Shown: piece after piece, positions 33,612 to 33,816 of the stretch
Numbering within the stretch: position 1 is the stretch's first letter
How the letters are laid out: each line of letters opens with the position of its first letter
The notes under the pieces: generated by a model
Told to the model about the DNA's origin: nothing
Seen by the model: only the letters and a program-made list of their open reading frames with translations
The model's database searches: none
Origin: Tannerellaceae bacterium
GTDB taxonomy: Bacteria > Bacteroidota > Bacteroidia > Bacteroidales > Tannerellaceae
Assembly: GCA_031271045.1 (NCBI GenBank)
Contig: JAISWO010000068.1
Location: 1-33,816 of the forward strand
Length of the DNA: 33,816 nucleotides
Reading direction: 5' to 3'
Program-made: the position numbers and the translations under genes

Positions 33612-33816
33612 CCTTTTTCGTCTACAAGACCCATATAGAGATGAGCGCATCATAAGTGCAGCCACGGTTACTTCGGGCGAGAAAGGCGACGGACAGTAGC
33701 TTCAAATCTTGATAGAAAGAGCCCATTCAAAGGAATGGAAGTAGAGACCGTGCTTGCCGATGGCGATTACCCGACGATCAAGAATTTGGGGTATACGAAA
33801 GGGAATGATATATAGC
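33612..33816 (+). pseudogene. Decayed IS1182-like transposase fragment
   Basis: Reading across two frameshifts gives FFVYKTHIEMS (33614-33646), then DERIISAATVTSGEKGDGQ (33640-33696), a TAG at 33697, LQILIERAHSK (33700-33732), then GMEVETVLADGDYPTIKNL (from 33732) and YTKGNDI ending in TAG at 33813. This order, with 'YKTHI', 'TSGEK-DG', 'ERA' and a 'D-Y' motif, is that of the DDE domain of IS1182/IS4-type transposases. Two shifts near 33640 and 33731 and an internal stop make it non-functional. No intact N-terminal part is seen upstream, and the terminal inverted repeats are not identifiable within the window. Confidence 0.7.

Overview
The window looks like a chromosomal segment of a Bacteroidales bacterium, probably in the Parabacteroides/Tannerella neighbourhood; the genus is inferred, not proven. 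The evidence is Bacteroidetes-type promoters (TAnnTTTG -7 boxes), a zinc-finger-free topoisomerase I, a Tat-exported Gfo/Idh oxidoreductase next to a 3-keto-glycoside hydrolase lipoprotein, a Bacteroides-order dcw cluster, an ExbB-X-ExbD-ExbD locus, and a PlsC-like/GNAT acyltransferase pair resembling glycine-lipid synthesis genes.

Layout. 1-5.2 kb: topA, then an oxidoreductase and a DUF1080 lipoprotein, closed by a strong terminator. 5.3-21.75 kb: one long co-directional division and cell-wall (dcw) block, rsmH-ftsL-ftsI-murE-mraY-murD-ftsW-murG/murC-ftsQ-ftsA-ftsZ, followed by a YqeY/GatB-like gene and a low-molecular-weight tyrosine phosphatase. Spacings are short and several starts overlap stops, so it probably reads as one or a few operons. 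No mraZ, murF, murB or ddl is present. 21.75-22.5 kb: a convergent intergenic zone with small inverted repeats, a bidirectional terminator and one small minus-strand gene. 22.5-28.5 kb: an MscS channel, TonB, a polyprenyl diphosphate synthase with a TatD nuclease, tRNA-Ser(GGA), then ExbB, a small membrane protein and two ExbD proteins. TonB and the ExbB/ExbD set would form the energising complex for outer-membrane transport. 28.7-33.3 kb: two acyltransferases (likely glsA/glsB), a secreted SMP-30 lactonase and a convergent long-chain acyl-CoA synthetase. 33.3 kb to the end: no intact gene, only a decayed IS1182-like transposase fragment.

The standout is murD. Between its translationally coupled start codon (overlapping the mraY stop) and the normal MurD core lies a block of 29 consecutive 21-bp units (11663-12271), all in frame, encoding 29 heptapeptides of the form S-[E/K/Q]-x-[F/L]-[L/F/V]-x-x. 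The units fall into three successive families. Each family carries its own short palindrome at the same place in the unit, and the two palindrome arms change together between families. This suggests the element is maintained as DNA or RNA as well as, or instead of, protein. The reverse strand is also open across the whole array. A second unusual feature is an in-frame MurG-MurC fusion. I found no evidence of a complete mobile element, CRISPR array or defence system.
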